Assembly (NCBI GenBank): GCA_017849455.1
Contig: JAFIGX010000009.1
Coordinates: 1 to 64,000 of the forward strand
Origin: Pseudobacter sp.
GTDB taxonomy: Bacteria > Bacteroidota > Bacteroidia > Chitinophagales > Chitinophagaceae
Direction: 5' to 3'
Length of the DNA: 64,000 nt
Each line of letters begins with the position of its first letter. Positions within the stretch are counted from its first letter, which is position 1. Positions 7,648 to 16,342 of this stretch are shown piece after piece. The notes under the pieces were generated by a model. It made no database searches, was not told the origin of the DNA, and worked only from the letters and a program-made list of their open reading frames with translations. A program made the position numbers and the translations under genes.

Positions 7648-9024
7648 TCAGGCCAGGGCCAGTAAGGGCTGAAAGCTGTCTTCCCGGATATTCTTGACCG
7701 CGATGGTCTCCAGCAATGCATCCTTGGTACAGAATGCAACGCCTTTTCCTGCATGGCCGATCATGCAGCGGTCGTCACGGCTATCTCCTACAACAATACA
7801 GTTCTTCAACTGCACATTATACTTATCACAGGCATGTTGCAGGGCATTGGTTTTGCAATAAGCATGCCCGCAGATGCTCTCCGGCGAACCGAAGAAATAG
7901 GAAGGCAGGTTCACCTCACCGGTCACTTTACCTTCAAAGAACTCCAGTTGATTGGCATAGGTGAAATCGGCCCCGATCTGCTGGCGAACATAATTGGTGA
8001 TAAGGGTATAGCTGTTGCTGATGATGCCCACGATATATCCTTTATCCTTCAGGGCCTTTACCACTTCTTTGATATCACTTACCATTTCGATGCGGCCGGC
8101 CACATCGAGCAGGTCATCGATGGTGCGTCCTTTCAGCAGAAGCCCGATCCTTTTGGTAAGGATGATAGGGTCTTTCTCCTGGGCGCGGAGGTCTTCCAGT
8201 TTGGCGGTGAACCCGAATGCACGCGCACATTCATCGATGGTCCTTCCTTTGAGGATCGTATCGTCCATATCGAATACGACCATCTTGTGGAAGCCGCATA
8301 ATTTTTCGCGCAGCGTCTTGTTCATTTCACGGTTGATGGTCTCGAGTGAATGGATATCTTCCTCACTCACTTCTTCGGGGTGTTGCCTTTGTGCCTTGGA
8401 GATAATGGCGCGGGAAACTTCGGCGCTCATTTTGCCCAGGGCCTGCCAGGGTTTGCTTTTATTTTCAATATAACCGATATTGACTTCCCTTATACGGGCT
8501 TTCATCAGGTACATATCGATGAGGATGCCGATATCGACGCCATAGTCATTGAAGAAATCGATCTTTTTGAAAAATGATTTTTTTCCGGCGATCATTCCAC
8601 TCAGCGGTTGGGAGAAATTAGAGAGGCCCGGATAGAAAATATTCAGGAGGGGTTTCGCTACCAGTTCTGTTACGCGACCTGCATTGCGGGCAAAGCTGCC
8701 TTTAACGAAATCGGCCTGGTCCATGATGAGAGGTTCTGCCAGGCGTGTAATGGTCTCTTCGGGGTAAGGGTCGATATCGCCATCGAGGAAAATGATCAGC
8801 TCATAGGAGGCAGCATCGATCCCGTCTTCCATAGAGATACCTTTGCCCCGCACCTGGCTGGTGATCACTTTGGCGCCTGCTTCCATGGCGATCTGGGGAG
8901 TATTATCCTCAGATCTGTCATCTACCACAATGACCTCTTTCACCAAAGGATGCTGACGGCAGAAGCCAACCACCTGGGCAATGGTTTTTTCTTCATTCAA
9001 TACCGGGATAATGACAGTTAGCAC
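7648..9024 (-). CDS. GT81-like glycosyltransferase fused to HAD phosphatase (GpgS-GpgP-like)
   Basis: 458 aa. Residues 1-215 are a GT-A transferase: VIIPVLNEEKTI (4-15), VVDDRSEDNT (33-42), the metal motif LDGD (80-83), VTELVAKPLL (118-127), QPLSG (139-143) and YGVDIGILID (161-170). The last three closely match glucosyl-3-phosphoglycerate synthase. Residues 248-458 are a SerB-like HAD phosphatase with VFDMDDT (250-256), ISNS (335-338), K391 and GDSRDD (413-418). A likely job is to make a glycosyl-3-phosphoglycerate from an NDP-sugar and 3-phosphoglycerate, then remove the phosphate to give glucosyl- or mannosylglycerate. The alternative is another phosphorylated acceptor. The start is GTG at 9024, set by AGGAGG five bases upstream. 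An overlapping ATG is out of frame. Confidence 0.8.
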   Translation of the reverse strand: MLTVIIPVLNEEKTIAQVVGFCRQHPLVKEVIVVDDRSEDNTPQIAMEAGAKVITSQVRGKGISMEDGIDAASYELIIFLDGDIDPYPEETITRLAEPLIMDQADFVKGSFARNAGRVTELVAKPLLNIFYPGLSNFSQPLSGMIAGKKSFFKKIDFFNDYGVDIGILIDMYLMKARIREVNIGYIENKSKPWQALGKMSAEVSRAIISKAQRQHPEEVSEEDIHSLETINREMNKTLREKLCGFHKMVVFDMDDTILKGRTIDECARAFGFTAKLEDLRAQEKDPIILTKRIGLLLKGRTIDDLLDVAGRIEMVSDIKEVVKALKDKGYIVGIISNSYTLITNYVRQQIGADFTYANQLEFFEGKVTGEVNLPSYFFGSPESICGHAYCKTNALQHACDKYNVQLKNCIVVGDSRDDRCMIGHAGKGVAFCTKDALLETIAVKNIREDSFQPLLALA

Positions 9025-9036
9025 ATGTACCTCCTT
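9025..9036 (-). promoter_or_regulatory. Strong Shine-Dalgarno deciding a GTG start
   Basis: On the minus strand AAAAGGAGG is followed by TACAT and GTG. AGGAGG occupies 9030-9035 and sits 5 nt from the GTG at 9024. The ATG overlapping the GTG (9026-9024) leads to a stop after two codons. A canonical SD is uncommon among the genes of this window and suggests efficient translation. Confidence 0.75.
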
Positions 9037-9366
9037 TTATTTTTTCTACGGTTTACAGATCAATAAAAAATTCCATGTGGCTGCAGTTCTGCACAGTACT
9101 TCCAAGCGCCTAATCGGTAAGAGCTTAACTAATCTCGACAAAAGCCGTGCCTTACCTACCGGCGGTCTGAGAAATCTATATGAAATGTGGAAATGTTTTT
9201 ACACTTTTCCCTGCAGCCAGCGGACCGGGTAATATGCCGGCAGGAAGTTTAACAGGGGTTAAAATGGAATTAAAATGGCATTAAAAGAAGGGTAAGAGAA
9301 AGGGCCTTACAATAAGGCCAGGGCTGGAATTGATAGCGGTTAAGCATTTATGTTAGATACGTGCAT
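9037..9366. other. Non-coding gap upstream of the stress operon
   Basis: About 330 nt without a credible gene. It must contain the promoter of the minus-strand fusion gene, but no TTTG-N19-TAnnTTTG pair was found. The only ORF through it has no coding character. Nothing else was recognised. Confidence 0.5.
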
Positions 9367-9401
9367 ATAAAAAATCCTCCTGGCAATACCAGGAGGATTT
9401 T
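9367..9401 (-). terminator. Terminator of the RRM protein gene
   Basis: AAAATCCTCCTGG pairs with CCAGGAGGATTTT around a five-base loop (13-bp stem at 9371-9401). On the minus strand a T run follows the stem. It lies 25 nt after the RRM gene stop. The A/T symmetry means it may also work on the plus strand. Confidence 0.9.
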
Positions 9402-9426
9402 ATGTACAAAGAGATCAATAAGTTGA

Positions 9427-9795
9427 TTAATAATCCCTGTTGTAACCACCGCCGCCGCCGCCGCGGTTGAAGCCACCTTTTTTGTAGCCACCGCCACCAC
9501 CGCTGCCGCCACCGAAGCTTCTTTTCTTAAAGCCGCCGCCGCCGCTGCCTTGTGGTTTTGGTTGTGCTTCATTAACGATGATCTTTCTGCCAAGTACTTC
9601 TGACTCATACAGGCTGCTCAATGCGTTTTGAGCTTCGCCGTCTTCGGGCATTTCAACGAATCCGAAGCCTTTGCTGCGGCCGCTTACTTTGTCCTTTACG
9701 ATCTTAGCAGAAGTAACAGAACCATACTGTTCAAATAAGGTTCTCAGATCCTCGTCGGTCATTTGCCAGGAGAGGTTCCCTACGTAAATGTTCAT
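9427..9795 (-). CDS. Glycine-rich RNA-binding protein (single RRM)
   Basis: 122 aa. One RRM domain (1-82) carries RNP2 (IYVGNL, 3-8) and RNP1 (KGFGFVEM, about 42-49). It is followed by a Gly/Arg/Lys-rich, probably disordered tail made of GGGG blocks and ending GYNRDY. Bacterial proteins of this kind resemble plant and cyanobacterial glycine-rich RNA-binding proteins and are often cold-induced RNA chaperones. A regulatory 5' leader is possible because the next gene upstream is over 375 nt away. The GC-rich codons of the tail produce spurious ORFs in other frames. It is a single-gene unit with its own terminator. Confidence 0.93.
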   Translation of the reverse strand: MNIYVGNLSWQMTDEDLRTLFEQYGSVTSAKIVKDKVSGRSKGFGFVEMPEDGEAQNALSSLYESEVLGRKIIVNEAQPKPQGSGGGGFKKRSFGGGSGGGGGYKKGGFNRGGGGGGYNRDY

Positions 9796-10121
9796 TGTAA
9801 CAAAAATTTTTAATGTTCTGAAAAACCGATAATGACAATAGTTGCTGCAATGAACTGAGGAAACCAGGATATTAGGTAAGACACTTCAGAACACGAGAAC
9901 TAAGTACATTAATCATACATGAAGATAGGAAATAATTTGATTTGCCAAATAAAATTCTCCGCTAACTCCCTAGTGGCAAGGATTTGCAGGAAATACGATC
10001 CGGGCGGAAATTGGCTGATCTTTTTACGGTGCTAAATAACCGATCCACTGATCCGGGGGCTACTCTTAGGGCATTGACATTCAGTTGGCCATGAACCGGG
10101 AACGTTAACGGGAACTAACAT
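9796..10121. other. Non-coding gap upstream of the RRM gene
   Basis: 325 nt between the RRM start and the terminator of the ribosomal operon. No coding potential was seen. A long leader for the RRM gene is plausible given its family, but no conserved cold-shock element was recognised. Confidence 0.45.
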
Positions 10122-10150
10122 AAAAAAACCTCTCCGACCGGAGAGGTTTT
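10122..10150 (-). terminator. Terminator of rpsF-rpsR-rplI
   Basis: AAAACCTCTCCG pairs with CGGAGAGGTTTT with almost no loop beyond AC (10125-10150). On the minus strand it runs into TTTTTTTA. It lies 27 nt after the rplI stop. Confidence 0.9.
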
Positions 10151-10176
10151 ATTTGTATAAGTTGTAAACGTTGATC

Positions 10177-10623
10177 TTATTCGGCCACTACTTCGAATTC
10201 CAGTTCGGTGGTATGACCGTTACCGAAATCGATAGAGGCTTTGTAAGTGCCCAGTTCCTTCACTTCATCGAGGATGCTGATCTTCTTGCGGTCGATCTCA
10301 TATCCTTTCTGCTCGCGGATAGCGCGGCTCAGTTGCAGGGAAGTTACGCTACCGAAGATCTTGCCGCTGGTACCGGTCTTGGCGCCGATCTTCAGGGCTC
10401 CGTCTTTCAGCTTGGCGATCACTTCCTTGATGGCAGCCAGCATCTGCTCTTCCTTCTTACGCACCTGCTTCATCCTTTCTTCCAGTTGTTTCAGGTTGGA
10501 AGGACTGGCTTCTACTGCAAATTTCTGGGGGATCAGGAAGTTACGGGCATAGCCATTGCGCACTTTCACCACCTCGTTGGCGGCACCTAAATTATCTACG
10601 TCTTGAATCAGAATTATATCCAT
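10177..10623 (-). CDS. rplI: 50S ribosomal protein bL9
   Basis: 148 aa, the usual length. The N-terminal RNA-binding domain has the L9 signature (DVDNLGAANEVVKVRNGYARNFLIP split around residues 8-32). A long connecting helix (about 41-75) and a C-terminal domain follow. It binds 23S rRNA domain V near the L1 stalk. It is the last gene of the rpsF-rpsR-rplI operon, 9 nt after rpsR, and is closed by a terminator at 10122-10150. Confidence 0.98.
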   Translation of the reverse strand: MDIILIQDVDNLGAANEVVKVRNGYARNFLIPQKFAVEASPSNLKQLEERMKQVRKKEEQMLAAIKEVIAKLKDGALKIGAKTGTSGKIFGSVTSLQLSRAIREQKGYEIDRKKISILDEVKELGTYKASIDFGNGHTTELEFEVVAE

Positions 10624-10632
10624 GGTGTCCTC

Positions 10633-10899
10633 CTACTTTAAAAGGTCAGTTACATAGGGCAACAAAGCCATCTGGCGTGCTTTCTTTACAGCCTGCGACA
10701 CTTTACGCTGATATTTCAGTGAATTACCGGTAATGCGGCGGGGCAGTAACTTGCCTTGTTCATTCAGGAATTTTTTCAGGAACTCTGCGTCCTTGTAGTC
10801 GATATACTTGATGCCATATTTCTTGAAACGGCAGAATTTCTTCCTGGGTTTCTCGGTCTTGATGGCGGTCAGGTATTTGATCTCATTTGCTTTTGCCAT
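10633..10899 (-). CDS. rpsR: 30S ribosomal protein bS18
   Basis: 88 aa. The core [28 protein letters not shown] (within residues 30-58) is the S18 signature. The basic C-terminus ends in [12 protein letters not shown]. It binds the 30S platform next to bS6, whose gene is 5 nt upstream in the same operon. A CxxC zinc pair is absent, as in most zinc-independent S18 forms. Confidence 0.98.
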   Translation of the reverse strand: MAKANEIKYLTAIKTEKPRKKFCRFKKYGIKYIDYKDAEFLKKFLNEQGKLLPRRITGNSLKYQRKVSQAVKKARQMALLPYVTDLLK

Positions 10900-10904
10900 G
10901 ATGA

Positions 10905-11261
10905 TTATCCCTCCACAGCTTTTTCAGTTCCTGTTGGTACACCACTTCTCTTTTTACCATTGTACTCGACGGCGTATTTATCGAGTGCAGTGAACATGTG
11001 ACGGAGAATATTCTCGTCACGGAGCATTTGAATTTTCAACTGCTCATTGAAGGTGGATGGCGCCTGATATTCCAGTACCCAGTACAAGCCTGTGGTCTTT
11101 TTCTGGATCGGATACGCCAGTGATTTCAGACCCCAGGGATTTTCGTGCACAATAACACCACCATGTTCCTTGATGAAGGCAGTGTATTTTTTCTGAGAGA
11201 GCTTGAAGTCCTCATCAGACAGCACAGGGGTAAAAATCACCATCAATTCGTAATTGTTCAT
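10905..11261 (-). CDS. rpsF: 30S ribosomal protein bS6
   Basis: 118 aa. [19 protein letters not shown] and [20 protein letters not shown] match bS6. It partners bS18 on the 30S platform. It is the first gene of the three-gene operon, with a textbook Bacteroidota promoter 80 nt upstream (11342-11372). In many bacteria an rpsF leader RNA binds the S6-S18 complex for feedback. The 75-nt leader here was not recognised as that motif. Confidence 0.97.
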   Translation of the reverse strand: MNNYELMVIFTPVLSDEDFKLSQKKYTAFIKEHGGVIVHENPWGLKSLAYPIQKKTTGLYWVLEYQAPSTFNEQLKIQMLRDENILRHMFTALDKYAVEYNGKKRSGVPTGTEKAVEG

Positions 11262-11341
11262 GATCCCTGTTTTGTGATTAAAATGATGAAATTGTTTTTC
11301 CCTTATTCCACCGGCATTTGCACGGTTTTGCTAAGGGGCTG

Positions 11342-11372
11342 CAAAGATATGATCTTATGGGGAGTTGACAAA
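11342..11372 (-). promoter_or_regulatory. Promoter of the rpsF operon, perfect consensus
   Basis: Read on the minus strand: TTTG (11372-11369), exactly 19 nt, then TATCTTTG (11349-11342). This matches the Bacteroidota primary sigma consensus TTTG-N19-TAnnTTTG. The transcript would begin near 11337, giving a leader of about 75 nt. Confidence 0.85.
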
Positions 11373-11436
11373 AGGCTGGCAGCAAAAGTTTCATTGACCC
11401 CGGTATTAATAGCAACGGAATGATTTTCAATGTGAT

Positions 11437-11478
11437 ATTGTCAGAATCCCTCCAGCAAAGCCCCGACACCCTGACAAT
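11437..11478. promoter_or_regulatory. Inverted repeat upstream of htpG
   Basis: ATTGTCAG (11437-11444) and CTGACAAT (11471-11478) form a perfect 8-bp inverted repeat with 26 nt between, 72 nt before the htpG start. It could be an operator for heat-shock control. No known CIRCE element (TTAGCACTC-N9-GAGTGCTAA) is present. Confidence 0.3.
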
Positions 11479-11549
11479 TTTACTGTTTTGGACCGATCGG
11501 CGCCTGATGGCATTTTCTTTGGTAGATTGCTTTCAAAAATACAGGTATT

Positions 11550-13433
11550 ATGCAAAAAGGAACGATCCGGGTACAAACGGAGAATATCTTTCCCATCATC
11601 AAAAAATTCCTCTACAGCGATCACGACATATTCCTGCGGGAGCTCATCAGCAATGCAGTGGACGCCACGCAGAAACTGAAGACCCTTTCCTCCATCGGGG
11701 AAGCCAAAGGTGAGCTGGGCGATCTCCGGATCGATGTGAAGCTCGATACGGAAGCAAAGACCATCACCATTTCCGATAAAGGCATCGGGATGACGGCCGA
11801 AGAAGTGGAGAAATACATCAACCAGGTGGCATTCAGTGGCGCTGAGGAATTCGTGAAAAAATATAAAGGGCAGAATGAGAATAATATCATCGGTAAGTTC
11901 GGGTTGGGATTCTATTCGGCATTCATGGTGAGCGATAAAGTGGAGGTCTTTACAAAGAGTTTCCGGGAAGGGGCCGTGGCAGTGAGATGGGAATGTGACG
12001 GAAGCCCGGAATATACCCTGGAAGAAACAGCGAAAGCTGAACGTGGTACCGATATCGTGCTGCACATCAATGAAGAGAGCATTGAATTTTTGGAGGAACA
12101 CCGGATCAATGAAGTGCTGAAACGCTTCTGCCGTTTCCTGCCGGTGCCCATTTATTTCGATCAAAAGGACGGCGAAGAGAAGAATGAGCCTGTCAACAAT
12201 ACCCAACCGGCATGGATCAAAAAGCCGTCCGAACTGACGGCCGAAGATTACCAGAAATTCTATAAGGAGCTCTATCCTTATAATGAGCCGCCCCTGTTCT
12301 GGATACATCTCAACGTAGATTATCCCTTCAACCTTACCGGCATTTTATATTTCCCGAAGATCAAACAGAGTTACGAGATCCAGAAAGACAAGATCCAGTT
12401 ATACAGCAACCAGGTATTTGTAACGGATGAAGTGAAAGATATCGTGCCTGAGTTCCTGATGCTGCTGCATGGAGTGATCGATTCGCCCGATATCCCGCTC
12501 AACGTGAGCAGGAGCTACCTGCAGGGAGATCCCAATGTAAAAAAGATCAACAACCATATCACCAAAAAAGTAGCGGATAAGCTGGATGAGATATTTACGA
12601 AAGAAAGGGCCTCCTTCGAAGAGAAATGGGACAGTCTTGGGCTGTTCGTGAAATATGGAATGATGACGGATGATAAGTTCCTGGAGAAGGCCAACAAGTT
12701 CCATATTTTCGAAGCTGTTGCAACGGACAATGAGCCTGCAAAGTTCTATACGCTCGAAGAATACAGGCTGGCCACGGAAACCCTTCAGAAAAATAAGGAC
12801 GGCAAGCTGGTGGTACTGTATACTACAGACCCTGTTCAGCAGGATGCCTACATCAAAGGGGCCACTGCCAGGGGATACCTGGTGGTGAAGCTGGATACAC
12901 TGATCGATGCGAGCTTTATCTACCAGATGGAGATGAAATGGAATGATGTGCATTTCACCCGTGTGGATGCCAACATCACCGATAACCTGATCGATAAGCA
13001 GGAAAACACGGAAACAGTGCTGAGTGCCGATGAGCAGTCGCGGTTAAAAGAGTTGTTCAATATCAAACCTTCCAATCTTCAGGTGACCATCGACGTTAAA
13101 GGACTGAGCCCTGAAACACCTCCTGTAGTGGCCACCCGTCCCGAATTCATGCGCCGCATGAAAGATATGGCTGCCATGAGCGGGCCGATGGGCAGTTTCT
13201 ACGCCAATATGCCGGATGAAGTGACGCTCACGGTGAATGGGAACCATCCTATATTTCAGCAGGTACTGGCGCTTACGGACAGGGACAAGCAGGAGAAGCT
13301 GACGCATAACCTGGCCGACCTGGCATTGCTGTCGCAGGGGCTGCTGAAAGGCAATGAGCTAACGGAGTTCATCAACCGCAGTGTGGAACTGATGGGAGGG
13401 GAGAAGAAGAGCAATATCATCCTGGAGGTCTAG
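11550..13433 (+). CDS. htpG: Molecular chaperone HtpG (Hsp90)
   Basis: 627 aa, full length. The N-terminal GHKL ATPase domain has FLRELISNAVDA (about 29-40), DKGIGMT (about 77-83) and GKFGLGFYSAF (about 112-122). The Hsp90 middle domain follows (for example LNVSRSYLQGD) and then the C-terminal dimerisation domain. It is a cytosolic ATP-dependent chaperone. It diverges from the rpsF operon. Its stop TAG overlaps the recJ stop in CTAG (13430-13433), so the two convergent genes share four bases and no terminator separates them. Confidence 0.98.
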   Translation: MQKGTIRVQTENIFPIIKKFLYSDHDIFLRELISNAVDATQKLKTLSSIGEAKGELGDLRIDVKLDTEAKTITISDKGIGMTAEEVEKYINQVAFSGAEEFVKKYKGQNENNIIGKFGLGFYSAFMVSDKVEVFTKSFREGAVAVRWECDGSPEYTLEETAKAERGTDIVLHINEESIEFLEEHRINEVLKRFCRFLPVPIYFDQKDGEEKNEPVNNTQPAWIKKPSELTAEDYQKFYKELYPYNEPPLFWIHLNVDYPFNLTGILYFPKIKQSYEIQKDKIQLYSNQVFVTDEVKDIVPEFLMLLHGVIDSPDIPLNVSRSYLQGDPNVKKINNHITKKVADKLDEIFTKERASFEEKWDSLGLFVKYGMMTDDKFLEKANKFHIFEAVATDNEPAKFYTLEEYRLATETLQKNKDGKLVVLYTTDPVQQDAYIKGATARGYLVVKLDTLIDASFIYQMEMKWNDVHFTRVDANITDNLIDKQENTETVLSADEQSRLKELFNIKPSNLQVTIDVKGLSPETPPVVATRPEFMRRMKDMAAMSGPMGSFYANMPDEVTLTVNGNHPIFQQVLALTDRDKQEKLTHNLADLALLSQGLLKGNELTEFINRSVELMGGEKKSNIILEV

Positions 13434-15130
13434 CTCAATTGAAAATCGATCACCTTCAGTTGCAAATGTTTTTCATTATTCCATTCATTCTCTTCGATAG
13501 TGAATACCACATCGATGGGCCTGGTGGGATGTAGCAGGTGGAATTTTCGGGCCAGGTTGAAGCCGATGCCGTTGAAAAGGATATTGTCCTGCCGGAGCGA
13601 GAACCGGATATGCTGATCTTTCACTACCCGTGAATAACCGGAATCGGTAACGTTCTTCACTACAAATACAGGTTGCAGGTTATCGGGCCCGAAGGGCTCC
13701 ATCTGGTTCACGATCTTGTAAAAAGGCTGACGCAGGTCTCTGAAGCTCAGTTCGGCATCGATGGTGATCTCAGGGACCAGCATATCGGGGGTGATGGTGG
13801 CTGCCACCACCTCTTCAAAGCGCTCGCGGAAAGCATCGACCTTGTCCAGTTCGAGGGTCATGCCTGCTGCGTAGAAATGGCCGCCATAGCCGATCAGGAG
13901 GTCTTTGCATTGGTGGATGGCCTCGTAGACATTGAAGCCGGCCACGCTGCGGGCTGATCCGGCGGCGTACTCACCCGATTGGGTGAGCACGATGGTGGGG
14001 CGGTAGTAATGATCGATCAGCCGGGAGGCCACGATGCCCACCACACCTTTATGCCAATGAGGCTGGAAAATGACGGTCGATTTCCGGGCGAGCAGTTCAT
14101 TATTATTTTCAATGATGGCCAGTGCTTCGTCGGTAATATTCTTGTCGGCTTCTTTCCGCTCGGAATTGTCGGAATGAAGCATCTCTGCATACTGTTTCGC
14201 TTCTTCCCGGCTTTTGGCGATGAACAGTTGAACGGCTTTTCTTCCTTCGTCCATACGACCGGCGGCATTCACCCGCGGCGCGATCATGAACACCAGGTTA
14301 TTGATGTATAGTTCTTTCTGCAGGCCGCTCAGTTCTTTCAGGGCACTGATGCCGAAATTGGGGTCTTCATTGGCTTTTTTCAGCCCAAAATAGACCAGCA
14401 CGCGGTTTTCGCCGCTCATGGGAACGATATCGGCGGCAATGGCAGTGGCCAGGAGATCGAGATATTCGTGTGCTTCGGTTTGTGGCAATTGAAGTTGTTC
14501 GGTGAGGGCGGATATCAGTTTGAACCCTACGCCGCAGCCGCAAAGCTCTTTAAAGGGATAATGGCAGCCAGGCTGTTTGGGGTTTAGAATGGCGACTGCA
14601 TCCGGAAGGATGGCATCGGGGGTATGGTGATCGCATACGATGAAATCGATACCCAGGTCTTTGGCATAACGGATAAGATCAACCGACTTGATGCCGCAAT
14701 CGAGCGAAATGATCAGGGTGAATCCATTGGCGGCGGCGAAATCGATCCCTGCCCTGGAAACGCCATAGCCTTCGCGGTAGCGGTGGGGGATATAAAAATC
14801 GACCTTATCGGCCTGGTAGATCTTTTGCAGGAATCGGAACATACAGGCCACGGAGGTGGTGCCATCCACGTCGTAATCCCCGAAAACGAGCACCTTCTCT
14901 TTCTGCCGGATGGCAGTGAGGATGCGGTCCACGGCCAGTTCCATATCTTTCATCAACCAGGGGCTGTGCAGGTGGCTGAGCTGGGGCCGGAAAAAGTCGC
15001 GGGCCTTTTCAAATTCATCGATGCCACGCTGAACGAGTATCTTACAGAGTGCAGGGTGAATTTTAAGGGATTGGTATAATGAGGATACTTTTTCTTCGTC
15101 GGCCGATAATATGTTCCATCGTTTTTGCAT
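13430..15130 (-). CDS. recJ: Single-stranded-DNA-specific exonuclease RecJ
   Basis: 566 aa. DHH motifs are present: GDYDVDGTTS (84-93, with D85, D87 and D89 as metal ligands), SLDCG (142-146) and DHHT (167-170). The DHHA1 domain carries VGIVASRLIDHY and GGHFYAAG, and an OB-type C-terminal domain follows. It degrades single-stranded DNA 5' to 3' in recombination and mismatch repair. It converges with htpG with a four-base stop overlap. The polyprenyl synthase gene lies 44 nt upstream on the same strand and may share its transcript. Confidence 0.97.
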   Translation of the reverse strand: MQKRWNILSADEEKVSSLYQSLKIHPALCKILVQRGIDEFEKARDFFRPQLSHLHSPWLMKDMELAVDRILTAIRQKEKVLVFGDYDVDGTTSVACMFRFLQKIYQADKVDFYIPHRYREGYGVSRAGIDFAAANGFTLIISLDCGIKSVDLIRYAKDLGIDFIVCDHHTPDAILPDAVAILNPKQPGCHYPFKELCGCGVGFKLISALTEQLQLPQTEAHEYLDLLATAIAADIVPMSGENRVLVYFGLKKANEDPNFGISALKELSGLQKELYINNLVFMIAPRVNAAGRMDEGRKAVQLFIAKSREEAKQYAEMLHSDNSERKEADKNITDEALAIIENNNELLARKSTVIFQPHWHKGVVGIVASRLIDHYYRPTIVLTQSGEYAAGSARSVAGFNVYEAIHQCKDLLIGYGGHFYAAGMTLELDKVDAFRERFEEVVAATITPDMLVPEITIDAELSFRDLRQPFYKIVNQMEPFGPDNLQPVFVVKNVTDSGYSRVVKDQHIRFSLRQDNILFNGIGFNLARKFHLLHPTRPIDVVFTIEENEWNNEKHLQLKVIDFQLS

Positions 15131-15174
15131 GTTCGAATTATGGGGCTGGTACCTGTGGAGGTGATGGCCGGTGA

Positions 15175-16137
15175 TCAGAATTTCCTGTCTGTGGTAAATC
15201 TCACCAGTTCTTCCAGGCCATTCCTTACTTCAATGTTATCGAATTCATTTAAGATAGCCAGCGCTTCATCGCGGTATTGCAGCATTTTTTTTTCAGCGTA
15301 GCCGATGCCGCCGGTTTCCTTGACGGTATTGATCACTTCGCGGACTTTTACGGGGTCGCGGTTATTGTTCTTGATGGTATAGATCAGGCGGCGGCGGGTG
15401 GTTTTATCGGTATTGTTGATGGTATAGATCAGCGGCAGGGTCAGTTTTTTTTCTTTGATATCATTGCCGGTGGGTTTGCCGACGCTTTCGTTGCCATAAT
15501 CGAACAGGTCGTCCTTGATCTGGAAGGCGATGCCTACTTTTTCGCCGAAGAGGCGCATTTTTTCGGCGATAGTCTCATCGTGGGAAGATGACCAGGCGCC
15601 GGCGGAGCAGGCAGAGGCGAGGAGGGAGGCGGTCTTATTCCGGATGATCTCGAAATAGATGTCTTCCTGAAGGTTCAGGGAGCGGGATTTGGCCATCTGG
15701 AGCAGTTCTCCTTCGCTCATGGACTTAACGGCATTGGTAAGGATCTGGAGGATCCGGAAATCGTCGTGTCCGAGCGACAATAACAATCCTTTTGCCAGGA
15801 GATAGTCCCCAACGAGCACGGACACCTTGCTTTTCCATAATGCGTAAGTGGAGAAAAAGCCTCTCCGCTCAAGGGATTCATCGACCACATCATCATGTAC
15901 GAGGCTGGCCGTATGCAGCAATTCTACCAATGAGGCTGTCCTGTAAGTGGATTCATTGATAGGCCCGCAAAGCTTGGCAGAGAGCAAAACGAACATGGGC
16001 CTGAGTTGCTTGCCTTTGCGGTTAACAATGAACCGCATGATCCTGTCGAGGAGAGGTACCTGGCTTTTAACGGCTTCCTTGAACTTTTTTTCAAATTCGG
16101 CCAATTCATCGTGTAGTATTGCCTGTGATAATTTCAT
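15175..16137 (-). CDS. Polyprenyl diphosphate synthase
   Basis: 320 aa from the ATG at 16137. A TTG at 16158 would add seven residues. The first Asp-rich motif is HDDVVDES (81-88) and the second is the DDLFDYG block. GKQLRPMFVLLSA (42-54) binds the diphosphate. It is a long-chain trans-isoprenyl synthase (octaprenyl/heptaprenyl type, IspB-like) that supplies the menaquinone side chain in an organism with futalosine-pathway genes (mqnB and mqnD at 34-36 kb). Chain length cannot be read with confidence. Confidence 0.92.
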   Translation of the reverse strand: MKLSQAILHDELAEFEKKFKEAVKSQVPLLDRIMRFIVNRKGKQLRPMFVLLSAKLCGPINESTYRTASLVELLHTASLVHDDVVDESLERRGFFSTYALWKSKVSVLVGDYLLAKGLLLSLGHDDFRILQILTNAVKSMSEGELLQMAKSRSLNLQEDIYFEIIRNKTASLLASACSAGAWSSSHDETIAEKMRLFGEKVGIAFQIKDDLFDYGNESVGKPTGNDIKEKKLTLPLIYTINNTDKTTRRRLIYTIKNNNRDPVKVREVINTVKETGGIGYAEKKMLQYRDEALAILNEFDNIEVRNGLEELVRFTTDRKF

Positions 16138-16262
16138 TGTTTGGGAAAGGAACGGCAAATTACTATTTTGATTCGTATTTAAAGCAGTAAAAATGCCGCT
16201 CTTACAGCAGTCTTATTAAGTGAAAAACAGCAAGATAATGCACATCGGGTTGGGTAAAAAAA

Positions 16263-16293
16263 TTTGGTATTTAGTTTGCAATTAATATTTTTG
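16263..16293 (+). promoter_or_regulatory. Promoter of the OmpA gene, perfect consensus
   Basis: TTTG at 16263-16266, 19 nt, then TATTTTTG at 16286-16293. Transcription should start near 16298, leaving a leader of about 45 nt before the ATG at 16343. Confidence 0.82.
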
Positions 16294-16342
16294 CAACTAA
16301 TTCGGATATTGGTTTTCTTAATCCTTCACATAAATTTTAGTT

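Noticed and set aside
9348..9608. Ala-rich ORF overlapping the RRM gene
   Set aside because: It is a frame-shifted reading of the GGC-rich Gly tail and crosses the terminator.
11427..12308. 293-codon minus-strand ORF over the start of htpG
   Set aside because: It mirrors the htpG frame and has low-complexity His/Phe-rich content without motifs.
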